Origin: an uncultured Oscillospiraceae bacterium
GTDB taxonomy: Bacteria > Bacillota > Clostridia > Oscillospirales > Oscillospiraceae
Assembly (NCBI GenBank): GCA_910588495.1
Contig: CAJUPU010000003.1
Span: forward strand, 68,068 to 132,067
Direction of reading: 5' to 3'
DNA: 64,000 nucleotides
In this document: positions 17,071 through 25,445 of the stretch, one piece after another
Position numbering within the stretch: the stretch's first letter is position 1
Layout of the letters: each line of letters opens with the position of its first letter
Position numbers and translations under genes: made by a program
Notes under the pieces: generated by a model
Database searches by the model: none
What the model saw: the letters and a program-made list of their open reading frames with translations, nothing else
Told to the model about the DNA's origin: nothing

Positions 17071-19176
17071 TTACCCTTGTGCGGCCGCCTCCGCCCCGTC
17101 GATGGGGGAGACCGCCGAGATATCCTCGCCCACCGGGGCGTGCTCCTCGTGATAATAGCTGTAGTGGCCCTTGCCGCTGTTCTTCACCACATACAGCGCC
17201 TCGTCCGCGCAGCGGAACAGGGTCTCATAGTCCGGCTCCACGATCTCGGTGCTGGCCACGCCCATGCTGACGGAGATGGTGAAGTCCTCGTACACCCCGC
17301 CGTTCACCCGCTTGTAGATGCCGTCGATGGTGGACTCCAGATCGTCCTTGTACTCCAGGAAGATGAGGAACTCGTCCCCGCCCACCCGGGCGGCGATGTC
17401 GCCCCCCCGGATGCTCCGGCGCATCCGCTCGGCCAGGAACTTCAGCACCTGGTCGCCGAACATGTGGCCGTAGGTGTCGTTGGCGGACTTGAAGTAGTCC
17501 AGGTCCAGGATGGCCAGGGCATAGCGGCCGCCGGGCCGGTCGGCCAGCCGCTCGCAGATCCGCTTTTTGGCGTAGGCCCGGTTGATGAGGCCGGTGAGGG
17601 CGTCGTGGGAGGCCTGCTGCTCCAGATGCTCCAGCTGGAGGCGGGAGGAGTGGGTGTCCAGCGCCTTGCCGATGCAGCCGGTGTAGCGGGGGGGCTCCTC
17701 GGAGGACCAGGAGGCCCGGGCGATGATGCGGTGCCAGCGGTCCTCGCCGTGGAGGTGGAGCTTGCAGTCATAGGTGACCACCGGGCTGCCCGGGGTGGTG
17801 GAGTGGAGGGTGTCGGCCAGGCTGTCCCGGTCGGAGGGGTCGATGATGGCCTGCGCCTCCATGTTCTGATAGGGCTCCATGAGCACCTCGGGCAGGCCCA
17901 GCTTCTCCGCCCCCCAGGTGCTGAGGATCAGGGAGGGCGGGGTGACGGTGTACTCGAACTGGATCTCCTCGGTGAGGGAGGCGAAGAAGCTGTACTTCAT
18001 CCGCTCGTGCTCCAGCAGCTCCAGGGTGCGCTCGGAGGCGGTGAGCTCCTCGTGCTTGTGCAGCTCCCGGGCCACGTTCTGCAGCTCCCGGCGGCTGCGC
18101 TGCTCGAAGCTGTCCCCGTCCAGCGCCCGGGGGATGTCGTCGGCGCAGTCCCGCAGGCACTCCATCAGCAGCGGGTTGAAGGTGCCGCACTCCCCGCCCA
18201 GGATCATGCCCACCGCCTGCTCGTGGGTGAAGGCGGGCTTGTAGACCCGCTCGGAGGTGAGCGCGTCGTACACGTCGGCCAGCGCCACGATCTGGGCGGA
18301 GATGGGGATCTCGTCCTCCTTCAGCCCGTCGGGGTAGCCCCGGCCGTCCCACCGCTCGTGGTGCCAGCGGCAGATCTGATAGGCGGCCTTCACCAGCGGC
18401 TCGTCCTGATAGTAGGGCAGAGCCTCCAGCATCTCGGCGCCCACCATGGAGTGGGTCTTCATGATCGCGAACTCCTCGGGGGTGAACCGGCCGGGCTTGT
18501 TCAGGATCTCCTCGGGGATGGCGATCTTCCCCACGTCGTGGAGGGCGGAGGCGGTGCTGATCACGGAGATGTCCGTCTGGGACAGGCGGTACTTGTCCGT
18601 CTTTTGCAGCACCACCTTCAGCAGCGTCTCGGTGAGGGTATGTACGTGCCGCACGTGCATACCGCTCTCGCCGTTGCGGAACTCCACGATGTGGCTGAGT
18701 ATGTCGATCATCAAGCTGCTGCGGTGCTCTTTCTCGAAGATCTGCTCGGCCACCATGGCCGTCAGCTTCTTCTGCTTGGCGTACAGCAGGATGGTGTTCA
18801 CCACCCGGCGGTGGACGATGAGCGCGTCGAAGGGCCGGGAGATGAAGTCGGTGATGCCCAGCTCGAAGGCCCGCTCGATGTGGCTGGACCCCCGCTCCGC
18901 CGAGATCATGATCACGGGGATGTCCTCGATCCAGTGGTATTTGTTCATGCGTCTGAGCACGCCGAAGCCGTCCATCTCCGGCATGACGATGTCAAGCAGC
19001 ACCAGCGAGATCTCGGGGCCGTGCTTTTGCAGCATGGCCACTCCCTCTACGCCGTTCTCCGCCTCGATGATGTCGAACTCGTTGCCCAGCATATCCGCCA
19101 GGATGGCCCGGTTCATCTCGGAGTCGTCTACGATCAGTATGGTCTGTCGGTCGGTCATTCCATCCAAGGCATACAT
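17071..19176 (-). CDS. Response regulator with REC, HD-GYP and GGDEF domains
   Basis: 701 residues with both c-di-GMP-making and -breaking domains. REC at about 12-130 (phospho-site D62 in LLDIVMPEMDG). HD-GYP at about 145-345, with the HD pair at 213-214 (ALHDVGK) and the GYP motif HHERWDGRGYPDG from 272. A PAS-like linker spans about 390-510. GGDEF is at about 525-680, with intact GGDEF (599-603) and an RxxD inhibitory site (RGGD, 590-593) five residues upstream. All catalytic motifs look intact, so it could act either way depending on phosphorylation. The start could be ATG 19176 or ATG 19158; the latter gives a compact REC N terminus, but neither has a strong ribosome site. Confidence 0.9.
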   Translation of the reverse strand: MYALDGMTDRQTILIVDDSEMNRAILADMLGNEFDIIEAENGVEGVAMLQKHGPEISLVLLDIVMPEMDGFGVLRRMNKYHWIEDIPVIMISAERGSSHIERAFELGITDFISRPFDALIVHRRVVNTILLYAKQKKLTAMVAEQIFEKEHRSSLMIDILSHIVEFRNGESGMHVRHVHTLTETLLKVVLQKTDKYRLSQTDISVISTASALHDVGKIAIPEEILNKPGRFTPEEFAIMKTHSMVGAEMLEALPYYQDEPLVKAAYQICRWHHERWDGRGYPDGLKEDEIPISAQIVALADVYDALTSERVYKPAFTHEQAVGMILGGECGTFNPLLMECLRDCADDIPRALDGDSFEQRSRRELQNVARELHKHEELTASERTLELLEHERMKYSFFASLTEEIQFEYTVTPPSLILSTWGAEKLGLPEVLMEPYQNMEAQAIIDPSDRDSLADTLHSTTPGSPVVTYDCKLHLHGEDRWHRIIARASWSSEEPPRYTGCIGKALDTHSSRLQLEHLEQQASHDALTGLINRAYAKKRICERLADRPGGRYALAILDLDYFKSANDTYGHMFGDQVLKFLAERMRRSIRGGDIAARVGGDEFLIFLEYKDDLESTIDGIYKRVNGGVYEDFTISVSMGVASTEIVEPDYETLFRCADEALYVVKNSGKGHYSYYHEEHAPVGEDISAVSPIDGAEAAAQG

Positions 19177-19286
19177 CCCCTTACTCTACAGCCTGACAGC
19201 CTATGGGAGCCCGCCCGGGGCCCCGAAAGCGGTTCCGCCCCCGGGGGGCGCGCCCGCGAAAGGGCGCAAGCCGTCATGATACCTGC

Positions 19287-19316
19287 ATTATAGCACAGCT
19301 CCATGGAGAAACACAA
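19287..19316 (-). promoter_or_regulatory. Promoter for the c-di-GMP cassette
   Basis: On the minus strand TTGTGT (19316-19311), 18 bases, TATAAT (19292-19287). It reads toward the REC/HD-GYP/GGDEF gene, leaving a leader of about 100 bases containing GC-rich inverted repeats. It is back to back with the promoter of the plus-strand beta-CASP gene. Confidence 0.6.
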
Positions 19317-19347
19317 GCCGGATCTTTGGAAATTTCTTGGGTTTTTC

Positions 19348-19376
19348 TTTACTTTTGCTTCCGGATGGTATACAAT
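19348..19376 (+). promoter_or_regulatory. Promoter of the beta-CASP nuclease gene
   Basis: TTTACT (19348-19353), 17 bases, TACAAT (19371-19376), about 45 bases upstream of the GTG start at 19428. Good agreement with the vegetative consensus. Confidence 0.6.
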
Positions 19377-19427
19377 GCGATCATAGGAACTGCACAACAG
19401 ATCAAAGAGAGTCGAGGTGTTTTTTCG

Positions 19428-21023
19428 GTGAAACTCACATTCTTCGGCGCGGCCAAGGCGGTGACGGGCAGCTGTCACTGCGTGGAGGTCAACGGACACA
19501 AGGTATTGGTAGATTGTGGGCTCCAGCAGGGCCGGGACGAGCGGGACAACCGGGAGCTGGATTTCTCCCCCCATTATATCGACGACGTGGTGGTCACCCA
19601 CGCCCACATCGACCACTCCGGCCGCCTCCCCCTGCTGGTGAAGGAGGGGTTCGCGGGCAATATCTACTGTACCCGGCTGACGGCCCAGCTGCTGTCCATC
19701 ATGCTGCGGGACTCCGCCCAGATCCAGGAGAACGACGCGGCCTATGAGAACCAGAAGGGCAAGCGGGCGGGCCGCCCCCCGGTGGAGCCGCTGTACACCC
19801 TGATCGACGTGGAAAAGACCCTGCGGCACATCGTCACCTGCGAATACGGCCAGGAGCTGACCGTCTCCGACGGCATCAGGGTCCGCTTCGTGGACGCGGG
19901 CCACCTGCTGGGCTCCGCCTGTGTGGAGATGTGGCTCACCGAGCACGACACCACCAGGAAGATCGTGTTCTCCGGCGACATCGGCAACCGCAAGCAGCCC
20001 ATCATCCGCTCCCCCCAGCCCATCACCGAGGCGGACTACGTGGTCACCGAGAGCACCTACGGCGACCGCCTGCACAACGTGAAGGAGAAGCCCAACTACG
20101 CCGACGACCTGGCCCGGGTGATCGACGAGACCCTGGCCAAGGGGGGCAACCTGGTGATCCCCTCCTTCGCGGTGGGCCGCACCCAGGAGCTTTTGTACTT
20201 CATCCGGGAGATCAAGGAGCAGGGGCTGGTGGACGCCGACCCGGACTTCCAGGTCTATGTGGACTCTCCCCTGGCGGGGGCGGCCACCGAGATCTTTTCC
20301 GGCGACCTCACCGGCTATCTGGACGAGGAGGCGGTGGAGCACCTGCGGGGCGGGGCGCTGTTCCGCTTCCCGGGGCTGAACATCACCGAGAGCACCGAGG
20401 AATCCAGGGAGCTGAACCTGGACAAGCGGCCCAAGGTGATCATCTCCGCCTCCGGCATGTGCGACGCGGGCCGGATCCGCCACCACCTGAAGCACAACCT
20501 GTGGCGGCCGGAGTCCACGGTGCTCTTCGTGGGCTATCAGGCGGAGGGCTCCCTGGGGCGTCGCATCCTGGACGGGGCGGACCACGTGAAGCTCTTCGGC
20601 GAGGAGATCGCCGTCCGGGCCCGGATCGTCCGCTTCCACGGCCTGAGCTCCCACGCCGACCGGGACGGGCTGGTGCGGTGGATCAACATGTACGCCCCCA
20701 AGCCCCGGCAGGTGTTCGTGGTCCACGGCGAGGCCCGGGCGGCGGAGAACTACGCCCAGACCCTCACCGAGCTGGGCTTCTCCGCCCACGCCCCCAACTA
20801 TGAGGAGGTCTACGACCTGCTGGAGGACCGCATGATCGCCCCGGGCATCGCCATCGAGCCCAAGCCCGCGCCGGTGGACCCCGGCTCCCCCGCCTACCGC
20901 AGGCTGGAGGACGTGGGCAGGAAGCTCATGGAGGTCATCGCCCACAACAAGGGCGGGTCCAACAAGGATCTGGGCAAATTCGCCGACCAGCTGCGGGCGC
21001 TCATCAGCAAGTGGGACAGGTAG
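19428..21023 (+). CDS. MBL-fold beta-CASP RNA-processing exonuclease-like protein
   Basis: 531 residues of the metallo-beta-lactamase/beta-CASP family (Ysh1/CPSF-like bacterial members). Metal motif THAHIDHSG (about residues 57-65); later ESTYGDR, the beta-CASP motif SASGMCDAGRIRHHL, and the C-terminal FHGLSSHADRDGL motif. The last part (about 460-531) is a family tail. Members act on RNA as endo/exonucleases; the exact substrate here is not predictable. Start taken as GTG 19428, with GAGGTG eight to nine bases upstream and family-like KLTFFGAAKAVTGSC following; the frame stays open further upstream without homology. Confidence 0.88.
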   Translation: MKLTFFGAAKAVTGSCHCVEVNGHKVLVDCGLQQGRDERDNRELDFSPHYIDDVVVTHAHIDHSGRLPLLVKEGFAGNIYCTRLTAQLLSIMLRDSAQIQENDAAYENQKGKRAGRPPVEPLYTLIDVEKTLRHIVTCEYGQELTVSDGIRVRFVDAGHLLGSACVEMWLTEHDTTRKIVFSGDIGNRKQPIIRSPQPITEADYVVTESTYGDRLHNVKEKPNYADDLARVIDETLAKGGNLVIPSFAVGRTQELLYFIREIKEQGLVDADPDFQVYVDSPLAGAATEIFSGDLTGYLDEEAVEHLRGGALFRFPGLNITESTEESRELNLDKRPKVIISASGMCDAGRIRHHLKHNLWRPESTVLFVGYQAEGSLGRRILDGADHVKLFGEEIAVRARIVRFHGLSSHADRDGLVRWINMYAPKPRQVFVVHGEARAAENYAQTLTELGFSAHAPNYEEVYDLLEDRMIAPGIAIEPKPAPVDPGSPAYRRLEDVGRKLMEVIAHNKGGSNKDLGKFADQLRALISKWDR

Positions 21024-21050
21024 TTCCCCCGTCACCCCCAGGGGGCGTCT

Positions 21051-21111
21051 GTTACTTTCTGCTTGTGCAGAAAGTAACCAAAGACACACTCAAGGGGGCT
21101 CCCGCCCCCTT
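21051..21111. repeat. Double-hairpin intergenic repeat
   Basis: Between the beta-CASP gene and the glmM terminator. First a perfect 12-base inverted repeat GTTACTTTCTGC / GCAGAAAGTAAC (21051-21062, 21067-21078, loop TTGT), then CAAAGA and a second hairpin AAGGGGG / CCCCCTT (21092-21098, 21105-21111). The 'AGAAAGTAACCAAAGA' core resembles intergenic palindromes that I recall being widespread in Clostridia genomes. Nothing else supportable lies in 21112-21320. Confidence 0.6.
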
Positions 21112-21320
21112 AAGAATCCCCCATTTTACGGGAGAGCCCGATACGAGACGCAGGCACAGCCCTCCCGGCGCGCGGGGCTTTCGACACAGGTGCTCCTGTT
21201 TGTGCTGCCGCCCGTGTCCCAACACGGAACGTGGGCGGGGCCCATGGGCTGCGCCTGAGCGGGCGGGACCCACGGGCCGCGTCTGGGCGGACCGTCTGGC
21301 CCGTGGCGCATGAACGGAAA

Positions 21321-21350
21321 ACGGCTGGACGCGGAAGCGTCCAGCCGTTT
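21321..21350 (-). terminator. Terminator of the rnf-glmM transcript
   Basis: Perfect 13-base stem AACGGCTGGACGC with a four-base loop (arms 21321-21333 and 21338-21350), starting three bases after the glmM stop codon and followed on the minus strand by TTTTCC. Confidence 0.85.
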
Positions 21351-21353
21351 TGT

Positions 21354-22724
21354 TTACTCCGCTTTGTGGCCTTGGGCGGCGATCACATCCACTACTTTCT
21401 GGGCCAGGGCCCGGCACTGCGCCTTCTCCGGCGCCTCCACCATCACCCGGACCAGAGGCTCGGTGCCCGACTCCCGCACCAGGATGCGGCCCGTGTCCCC
21501 CAGCTCCTCCGCCACGGCCTTCACCGCCGCCTGGACGGCGGGGTCGTCCTGGGCGGTCTTTTTGTCCTTCACCCGGACGTTGATCAGCACCTGGGGATAG
21601 ATGGTCACCGGGGCGGCCAGGCGGCTCAGGGCCTCCTTCTTGGCCATCATCACCTCCATGATCTTCAGGGACGTGAGGATGCCGTCCCCCGTCCGGGCGT
21701 ACTTGGAGAAGATGATGTGGCCCGACTGCTCGCCCCCCAGGCGGTGGCCCCCCCGGACCATCTCCTCATAGACGTATTTGTCCCCCACGGCGGTCTTGGC
21801 GTAGCCGATCCCCGCCTTGTCCAGGGCCTTATAGAGCCCGAAGTTGGACATGACGGTGGTGACCACCGTGTTGGTGAGCAGCTTGCCCCGCTCCTTCATA
21901 TACGCCCCGTACAGGTATATGATCTGGTCGCCGTCCACCAGCTCCCCGTTCTCGTCCACCGCCAGGCAGCGGTCGGCATCGCCGTCGAAGGCGAAGCCCG
22001 CGTCGCAGCCGTGCTCCTTCACATACCGCTTCAGCCCCTCGATGTGGGTGGAGCCCGCGTCCAGGTTGATGTTCAGCCCGTCGGGCCGGTCGTGGATCAC
22101 TCGCACGTCCGCCCCCAGGGACCGGAACACGTTGGGAGCGATGGACCAGGCGGAGCCGTTGGCGCAGTCCAGGGCGATCTTCTTCCCCCGGAAGGAATAC
22201 ACCGCCAGGGAGATGAGATAGCCCATATACCGGTTGCGCCCGGCGGTGTGGTCCACGATGCTGCCCACCCCCTCGCCGGTGGCGAAGGGGAGCTTCGGGA
22301 AGTCCTGGCCGTCCACCGACAGCGTGCCGTCCAGGTAGTCCTCCACCAGCCGGATCGTACCCTCGTCCATCTTCTCCCCCTCCCGGTTGAGCAGCTTGAT
22401 GCCGTTGTCCTGGTAGGGGTTGTGGGAGGCAGAGATCATCACGCCGCAGTCGAAGCCGTCGGTGCGGGTGACGTAGGACACCGAGGGGGTGGTGGTGACG
22501 TGGAGCAGGTACACGTCTGCCCCCGAGGCGGCCATGCCCGCGCTGATGGCGTACTCCAGCATGTAGCTGGACCGGCGGGTGTCCTTGCCCACCACGATCC
22601 GGGCCCTGTGGTCCCCCCGGCCGTAGTACCAGCCTAGGAACCGGCCCACCTCATAGGCGTGGTCGCCGGTGAGTTCCACATTGGCCTCCCCCCGGAAGCC
22701 GTCGGTGCCGAAATATTTGCCCAT
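21354..22724 (-). CDS. glmM: Phosphoglucosamine mutase GlmM
   Basis: Converts glucosamine-6-phosphate to glucosamine-1-phosphate for UDP-GlcNAc and cell-wall synthesis in the cytoplasm. 456 residues; N terminus GKYFGTDGFRGEAN and active-site phosphoserine S100 in GVMISASHNPYQDNG. The metal-binding loop FDGDADRC is near residue 240, the sugar-binding loop GGEQSGH near 320, and the phosphate-binding loop RESGTEPLVRVM near 420. Start placed at ATG 22724, with AAAGGAG upstream. It lies downstream of a GlmU-like acetyltransferase lacking the uridylyltransferase domain, which would use its product. Confidence 0.95.
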   Translation of the reverse strand: MGKYFGTDGFRGEANVELTGDHAYEVGRFLGWYYGRGDHRARIVVGKDTRRSSYMLEYAISAGMAASGADVYLLHVTTTPSVSYVTRTDGFDCGVMISASHNPYQDNGIKLLNREGEKMDEGTIRLVEDYLDGTLSVDGQDFPKLPFATGEGVGSIVDHTAGRNRYMGYLISLAVYSFRGKKIALDCANGSAWSIAPNVFRSLGADVRVIHDRPDGLNINLDAGSTHIEGLKRYVKEHGCDAGFAFDGDADRCLAVDENGELVDGDQIIYLYGAYMKERGKLLTNTVVTTVMSNFGLYKALDKAGIGYAKTAVGDKYVYEEMVRGGHRLGGEQSGHIIFSKYARTGDGILTSLKIMEVMMAKKEALSRLAAPVTIYPQVLINVRVKDKKTAQDDPAVQAAVKAVAEELGDTGRILVRESGTEPLVRVMVEAPEKAQCRALAQKVVDVIAAQGHKAE

Positions 22725-22729
22725 AAACC

Positions 22730-23392
22730 TCACTTCTCCTTTTTGACGATGACGCCGCCCGTCTTGTAGATGCTGTCCGCCGGGACCGCGCCCCGGACGC
22801 AGGACAGGGGGTACACATTGCTGCGGGGGCCGATCACCGTGCCCGGGTTGAGCACGCTGTTGCAGCCCACCTCCACGCAGTCGCCCAAAATCGCGCCGAA
22901 CTTCTTCCGGCCCGTCTCGATCTTCTCGCCTTCGTTCTTCACGGTGACCAGCGTTTTATCCGACTTCACGTTGGAGGTGATGGACCCCGCCCCCATGTGG
23001 CTCCTGTAGCCCAGGATGGAGTCTCCCACGTAGTTGTAGTGGGGGGTCTGCACGTTGTCGAACAGGATCGCGTTTTTCAGCTCCACGGAGTTGCCGACGA
23101 CGCAGTTGGCCCCCACCAGGGCAGAGCCCCGGATGAAAGCGCAGTGGCGCACCTCGGTGTGGGGACCGATGATGCAGGGCGCGCCCAAAAAGGCGGAGTG
23201 GGCGATCTGCGCGGTCTGGTGGACCCACACCCCCGCCCCCAGCTCCTCGTACTCCTCCCCCAGCGTGGGGCCCAGGGCCAGGATCAGCTCCTTGATGCCG
23301 TCCAGGGCCTCCCAGGGGTATGTAAAACGGGTCAGATAGTCCCCGGCCAGGGTGCGGCTCAGGTCGAGCAGCCCGGTCGTGTTCAGATCCAT
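22730..23392 (-). CDS. Stand-alone left-handed beta-helix acyltransferase (GlmU C-domain-like)
   Basis: 220 residues made mostly of hexapeptide repeats (about residues 50-210). The segment HYNYVGDSILG...GAGSITSN resembles the GlmU acetyltransferase active site (H-x-x-Y-x-GD...GAG.I..N), while the nucleotidyltransferase domain of GlmU is absent. It is five bases upstream of glmM. I infer acetylation of glucosamine-1-phosphate or a related amino sugar phosphate, but other hexapeptide acyltransferase activities are possible. AAGGAGG precedes the ATG by eight bases, overlapping the stop of the previous small gene. Confidence 0.75.
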   Translation of the reverse strand: MDLNTTGLLDLSRTLAGDYLTRFTYPWEALDGIKELILALGPTLGEEYEELGAGVWVHQTAQIAHSAFLGAPCIIGPHTEVRHCAFIRGSALVGANCVVGNSVELKNAILFDNVQTPHYNYVGDSILGYRSHMGAGSITSNVKSDKTLVTVKNEGEKIETGRKKFGAILGDCVEVGCNSVLNPGTVIGPRSNVYPLSCVRGAVPADSIYKTGGVIVKKEK

Positions 23393-23405
23393 GGATAAGA
23401 CCTCC

Positions 23406-23606
23406 TTATTCTTCGCGCTCTTTTTTGCGGGTCTTGAAATACCGCGCCAGGAAGAAAACGCTGACGGCGGCGCAGAGGATGGGCAGGACGATTCGCAGCC
23501 AGCCCACGTGTTCCACCGGCCAGTCGGGCAGCCAAGTCAGCGCGCACAGCGCAAACAGCACGGCTTTGACCAGCTCCGTGGTGCTCCTCTTCCAGTTCCT
23601 GACCAT
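23406..23606 (-). CDS. Small two-helix membrane protein, unknown function
   Basis: A 66-residue reading frame starting MVRNWKRSTTELVKAVLFAL with GAGGTGG upstream. Two predicted membrane helices (about residues 12-28 and 37-55) and a basic C-terminal tail (RYFKTRKKEREE). It fits exactly between the Gx transporter and the acetyltransferase gene, so it is probably translated. I do not recognise the family. Confidence 0.6.
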   Translation of the reverse strand: MVRNWKRSTTELVKAVLFALCALTWLPDWPVEHVGWLRIVLPILCAAVSVFFLARYFKTRKKEREE

Positions 23607-23616
23607 CTCGACCACC

Positions 23617-24105
23617 TCATCTTTGGTCTGGGACCCTCTCGACCAGCACCCCGGACACGATGCCGATGAGCACCCCGGCCACCGTCCCGGAGATCCATAA
23701 TACCGGCAGATACCAGGCCAGCCTTGCCGTCTCCAGCAGGGCCATGGCCACCAGGATCTGCCCCGCGTTGTGGGCCACGCCCCCGGCCACGCTGACACCC
23801 ACCGAGGAGAATCTCCCCGTCTTTTTCAGCAGGCCCATGAGGGACAGGCTCAGCGCCGCCCCGGCGAGGCTGTAGGCCAGCCCCGCCCCGTTGCCGAACA
23901 GCAGGAACACGAGGAACACCCGCACCAGGGAGATGATACAGGCATCCCGCCAGCCTAGCCGGTACAGGGCAAACACAATGGCGATATTGGGCAGGCCCAG
24001 CTTCACCCCCGGCACACCCAGGGAGGGCACCAGCGATTCCAGATAGGACAGCACCAGGGCCAGGGCGGCGATCAGCCCGTACTGGGCGACTTTCGATGCT
24101 TTCAT
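23617..24105 (-). CDS. Gx transporter family protein (formerly heptaprenyl diphosphate synthase component I-like)
   Basis: 162-residue integral membrane protein with about five hydrophobic helices; matches the family through YLESLVPSLGVPGVKLGLPNIA near the N terminus and SVAGGVAHNAGQILVA near residue 110. The family resembles ECF-type substrate-binding subunits, and its substrate is unknown. It is commonly found beside NusG-domain-II and Rnf/ApbE genes in Clostridia, as here. Confidence 0.85.
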   Translation of the reverse strand: MKASKVAQYGLIAALALVLSYLESLVPSLGVPGVKLGLPNIAIVFALYRLGWRDACIISLVRVFLVFLLFGNGAGLAYSLAGAALSLSLMGLLKKTGRFSSVGVSVAGGVAHNAGQILVAMALLETARLAWYLPVLWISGTVAGVLIGIVSGVLVERVPDQR

Positions 24106-24115
24106 GCCGATTTCC

Positions 24116-24514
24116 TCACCTTGCCGCGGCGTCCACGCCGCCGGGCGCGCCGCCCTCCACCGACACCACCAGCTTATGGGGCAGGCAGACGATGGACTCT
24201 CCGGCGTAGCGGATAGCCCCGTGGTTCACGCAGATCTGGTCGGGGCAGCTCGCCTCCGCGATCCGGGCCGCGCCGTTTTCGATGACTAGGAGGTTGGTGA
24301 ACTCCCCCCCCTCCCCCAGCAGGATCCGGGCGTCCTCACCCAGGGGCAGCTCCAGCTCCGTACACCCGTCCACCTGGACCCGGAGCGTGCCGCCGTCCTG
24401 TTTTGTGACATGCAGGAACAGGGCCAGCGCGCCTCCCAGGAGCAGCAGGGCGGCCACCAGCAAAACATCGTTTTTACGGGTCTTCAGCCAGTTCAATTTG
24501 ATGTTTTCCTCCAA
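24116..24514 (-). CDS. NusG domain II-containing protein
   Basis: 132 residues: short cytoplasmic N terminus, one membrane segment (about 17-36, VLLVAALLLLGGALALFL), then an extracytoplasmic NusG-domain-II-like beta domain with ASCPDQICVNHGAI and VCLPHKLVVSV. The family is often encoded with Gx transporters and flavin/Rnf redox genes; its function is not established. Confidence 0.85.
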   Translation of the reverse strand: MEENIKLNWLKTRKNDVLLVAALLLLGGALALFLHVTKQDGGTLRVQVDGCTELELPLGEDARILLGEGGEFTNLLVIENGAARIAEASCPDQICVNHGAIRYAGESIVCLPHKLVVSVEGGAPGGVDAAAR

Positions 24515-24567
24515 ACCGCAACGGAGGGAGGGCCATGCGGCCTCCCCCTCACGAAACCTGGCGGAGT

Positions 24568-24591
24568 CCCGGCGGGCTTGCGCCCGCCGGG
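24568..24591 (-). other. Intercistronic GC hairpin between rnfB and the NusG-II gene
   Basis: Ten-base perfect inverted repeat CCCGGCGGGC / GCCCGCCGGG with a TTGC loop on the plus strand, 17 bases after the rnfB stop. There is no T-run, so it may be an mRNA processing or stability element separating rnf from the downstream genes rather than a full terminator. Confidence 0.5.
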
Positions 24592-24607
24592 GACCCCGCT
24601 TCTCTTG

Positions 24608-25432
24608 TCAGTTGTTGACGACCTCGGCCTTGGTGATGTTCAGCGCCACCAGGCACCCGGCCTTACACACCTCGATGCACTTTCCGCAGCCGTCGCACTT
24701 GGCGTAGTCGATGCTCGCCAGGTTGTCGGTGACGGTGATGGCCCCGGTGTGGCAGTTCTTCTCGCACAGCTTGCAGCCGATGCAGCCCGCGGAGCAGCTC
24801 TTGCGGGTGCCCGCGCCCTTCTGGCGGCTGTTGCAGTCCACCACCATGTGGGCGTCGGCGGGGCGGATGTCGATGACGTGGTTGGGGCAGGTCTTGGCGC
24901 ACAAGCCGCAGCCGATGCACACAGAAGTGTCCACCCGGGCCAGCCCGCCGTTGATGTGGATGGCGCCCACGGGGCACACCTGGGCGCAGTCGCCCAGGCC
25001 GATGCAGCCGTACACGCACTTGCCCGTGCCGCCGAACAGCAGCTTGGCGGCGGCGCAGCTCGAAAGGCCCTTGTAGTCCATCTTCACGGAGGTGGCCTCA
25101 CAGGTGCCGGAGCAGCGCACCTCGGCCACCTGCTTGGCAACGTCTCCCGCCTCCCGGCCCAGCACCTTGCCGATGTTCTCCGCGGCGGTGGCGCCGCCGG
25201 GGACGCACAGGCTGACGGCCAGGTCGGGGTCCTCCACCAAAGCGGCGGCGTAGCCGTCGCACCCGGCGAAGCCGCAGGCGCCGCAGTTGGCGCCGGGCAG
25301 GCACTCACGGACCATGGGGATGCGCTCGTCCACCTCCACGGCCATGAACTTGGAGGCCACGGTCAGCATCACGGCGCACAGCAGGCCGATGACGGCCACC
25401 ACCAGCACGGCGATCACAATTGGATTATCCAT
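24608..25432 (-). CDS. rnfB: Rnf complex iron-sulfur subunit RnfB
   Basis: Electron-entry subunit of the Rnf ferredoxin:NAD+ oxidoreductase, which pumps Na+ or H+. 274 residues: N-terminal membrane anchor (about 5-26), the 4Fe-4S motif CGACGFAGCDGYAAALVE (about 51-68), then multiple ferredoxin-type clusters (CAQVCPVGAI, CIGCGLCAKTCP, CIGCKLCEKNCH, CDGCGKCIEVC). Last gene of rnfCDGEAB. Confidence 0.95.
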   Translation of the reverse strand: MDNPIVIAVLVVAVIGLLCAVMLTVASKFMAVEVDERIPMVRECLPGANCGACGFAGCDGYAAALVEDPDLAVSLCVPGGATAAENIGKVLGREAGDVAKQVAEVRCSGTCEATSVKMDYKGLSSCAAAKLLFGGTGKCVYGCIGLGDCAQVCPVGAIHINGGLARVDTSVCIGCGLCAKTCPNHVIDIRPADAHMVVDCNSRQKGAGTRKSCSAGCIGCKLCEKNCHTGAITVTDNLASIDYAKCDGCGKCIEVCKAGCLVALNITKAEVVNN

Positions 25433-25445
25433 ACGCTTCCCCTCC

